Shown one piece after another: positions 5,611 through 6,206 of a stretch of DNA of 6,206 nucleotides; within the stretch, counting starts at the first letter, position 1, and each line of letters opens with the position of its first letter. The translations under genes were made by a program, and so were the position numbers. The notes under the pieces are model-generated. The model was not told where the DNA came from. It made no database searches and saw nothing but the letters and a program-made list of their open reading frames with translations. The stretch comes from Ruminococcaceae bacterium UBA1772. GTDB lineage: Bacteria > Bacillota > Clostridia > Oscillospirales > Acutalibacteraceae. The stretch is from the NCBI GenBank assembly GCA_002314645.1, contig DCGS01000054.1:1-6206 (forward strand). The letters run 5' to 3'.

Positions 5611-6036
5611 ATGGATTTTTCAGCTATTTTACTTAACATGAGCAGCCAGGCTGCAAATCAGTCTTCAGCTCAGAATGGCGGAAGCATGACACTTATGCTT
5701 GTAATCTTCATGGTATTCATGATTGGTTATATGTATCTTATTTCTCGTAAGGAGAAGAAGCAGAAGAACGCTGAACAGGAAATGCGTGACAGCCTTTCAA
5801 TTGGAGATGAAGTTCTTACAATTGGTGGAATCATCGGTAAAGTTGTTACTGTTAAAGAAGATTCAGTAGTAATTGAAACTGGTGCAGACAGAAACAAGAT
5901 CCGTTTCACAAAGACAGCAATTGCTAAGAATGTAACTAAGGAAGCAAAGGCTCAGGAAGCTCAAAAGGCAAAGATTGAAGCAGCTAAGAAAGCTAAGGAT
6001 GAAAAGAAGGCTGCAAAGAATAAGGATAATAAATAA
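5611..6036 (+). CDS. yajC: Preprotein translocase subunit YajC
   Basis: YajC is a small inner-membrane protein that associates with SecDF and the SecYEG channel; its exact role is unsettled and it is not essential in E. coli. The 141-residue product has a short Ser/Gln/Asn-rich N-terminus, one membrane helix (about 26-44), a basic stop-transfer RKEKKQKN (46-53), and the conserved cytoplasmic core SLSIGDEVLTIGGIIGKVV (61-79) through RFTKTAIAKNV (98-108). A tail from 110 to 141 follows, with 12 Lys and 9 Ala in 32 residues, which is probably helical or disordered and makes the protein longer than the usual core of about 90-110 residues. GGAGGT lies 5 nt before the ATG. Placement after tgt is a widely conserved order, but secD does not follow immediately here. 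It can be read from the queA promoter and from its own promoter at the end of tgt. Confidence 0.95.
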   Translation: MDFSAILLNMSSQAANQSSAQNGGSMTLMLVIFMVFMIGYMYLISRKEKKQKNAEQEMRDSLSIGDEVLTIGGIIGKVVTVKEDSVVIETGADRNKIRFTKTAIAKNVTKEAKAQEAQKAKIEAAKKAKDEKKAAKNKDNK

Positions 6037-6040
6037 TTAT

Positions 6041-6068
6041 TCATAAACAAATGAAACACCTCATAAAC
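6041..6068 (+). repeat. Direct repeat TCATAAAC that could compete with the terminator stem
   Basis: TCATAAAC occurs at 6041-6048 and at 6061-6068, 20 bp apart. The second copy is part of the 5' arm of the hairpin after yajC. The first copy could also pair, over 8 bp, with the same 3' arm (GTTTATGA, 6078-6085). Whether this alternative pairing is used is unknown. Confidence 0.4.
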
Positions 6069-6096
6069 TTGTAGTAGGTTTATGAGGTGATTTTTT
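6057..6096 (+). terminator. Intrinsic terminator after yajC, overlapping the next gene's ribosome binding site
   Basis: CACCTCATAAAC (6057-6068) pairs perfectly with GTTTATGAGGTG (6078-6089), a 12-bp stem extended by a G-U pair, with a loop of about 7 nt. A single A and six T (6091-6096) follow. It begins 20 bp after the yajC stop. The stem is moderately GC-poor near the loop, but the structure is a good terminator. The T-run ends directly at the ATG of the next gene. Confidence 0.8.
6084..6090 (+). promoter_or_regulatory. Ribosome binding site of the final gene, buried in the terminator stem
   Basis: GAGGTGA lies 6 nt before the ATG at 6097. Its first six bases form the 3' arm of the terminator hairpin, paired with CACCTC at 6057-6062. 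In any transcript reading through from yajC, the site would be hidden while the hairpin is folded. Confidence 0.7.
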
Positions 6097-6206
6097 ATGT
6101 CTAATTTAAAAAACATACTTGTAAGTGTTCTATTTGGAACAATACTTATTGTTTCTTTGTTTTTAATTGTTTCTATAATCTATAAAAAAGTAGACTTTGA
6201 CAGGAG
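6097..6206 (+). CDS. Small membrane protein, N-terminal 36 residues, possibly TIGR04086 family
   Basis: The frame opens with ATG at 6097, the first start after an in-frame TGA at 6088-6090, and remains open to the window edge. The visible 36 residues have a short basic head (MSNLKN), one strongly hydrophobic helix (about 7-28) and then YKKVDFDR. This looks like a membrane anchor or the first helix of a multi-helix protein, rather than a cleaved signal peptide, since no cleavage motif is seen. Firmicutes often carry a small TIGR04086-type membrane protein next to yajC, and the visible start would fit, but 36 residues cannot settle this. SecD is an alternative expected after yajC, but the short loop sequence after the helix does not clearly match it. 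The ribosome binding site lies within the preceding terminator stem. Confidence 0.6.
   Translation, partial: MSNLKNILVSVLFGTILIVSLFLIVSIIYKKVDFDR

Noticed and set aside
6051..6074. Seven-codon reading frame (MKHLINL) just before and inside the post-yajC hairpin, as a possible leader peptide
   Set aside because: No ribosome binding site precedes its ATG, and it has no run of regulatory codons; it is most likely chance.

Overview
The window looks like housekeeping chromosome from a low-GC Gram-positive anaerobe of the Clostridia, probably an Oscillospiraceae/Ruminococcus-like lineage. The evidence is the AT-rich sequence, strong GGAGG-type ribosome binding sites, an archaeal/fungal-type aspartate-semialdehyde dehydrogenase ahead of dapA and dapB, and a queA-tgt-yajC run. 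The lineage is inferred from gene types and order; no marker gene is present to fix it.

Layout. Positions 3-410 (+) hold the 3' end of a gene of the DUF6873 type, which is linked to the GME (pentein-like) fold. It converges on the dap operon, and the two share one GC-rich bidirectional terminator hairpin at about 415-442. The minus strand from 3210 down to 447 carries asd, dapA and dapB, with gaps of only 15 and 19 bp. These enzymes catalyse three consecutive steps from aspartyl phosphate to tetrahydrodipicolinate, on the way to lysine and meso-diaminopimelate. A 183-bp AT-rich region (3211-3393) separates this operon from the plus-strand genes queA and tgt (two steps of queuosine tRNA modification) and yajC (Sec translocase accessory subunit). 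After yajC comes a strong hairpin with a T-run. The last 110 bp hold the start of a small membrane protein gene that continues past the window.

The enzymes are ordinary, full-length and have intact catalytic motifs. I see no mobile element, CRISPR array, toxin-antitoxin pair, defence gene, tRNA, rRNA or recognisable riboswitch, and no convincing undescribed system. The more interesting signals are regulatory. (1) The best sigma-A promoters for asd and queA face each other, so each transcript would run through the other promoter and the 5' ends would overlap by about 30 nt. (2) A near-consensus promoter for yajC lies across the last codons of tgt. (3) The 3' arm of the post-yajC terminator hairpin contains the Shine-Dalgarno sequence of the next gene, and its T-run touches that gene's ATG; a direct repeat upstream could compete for pairing. 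All of these were read by eye and none has been tested.
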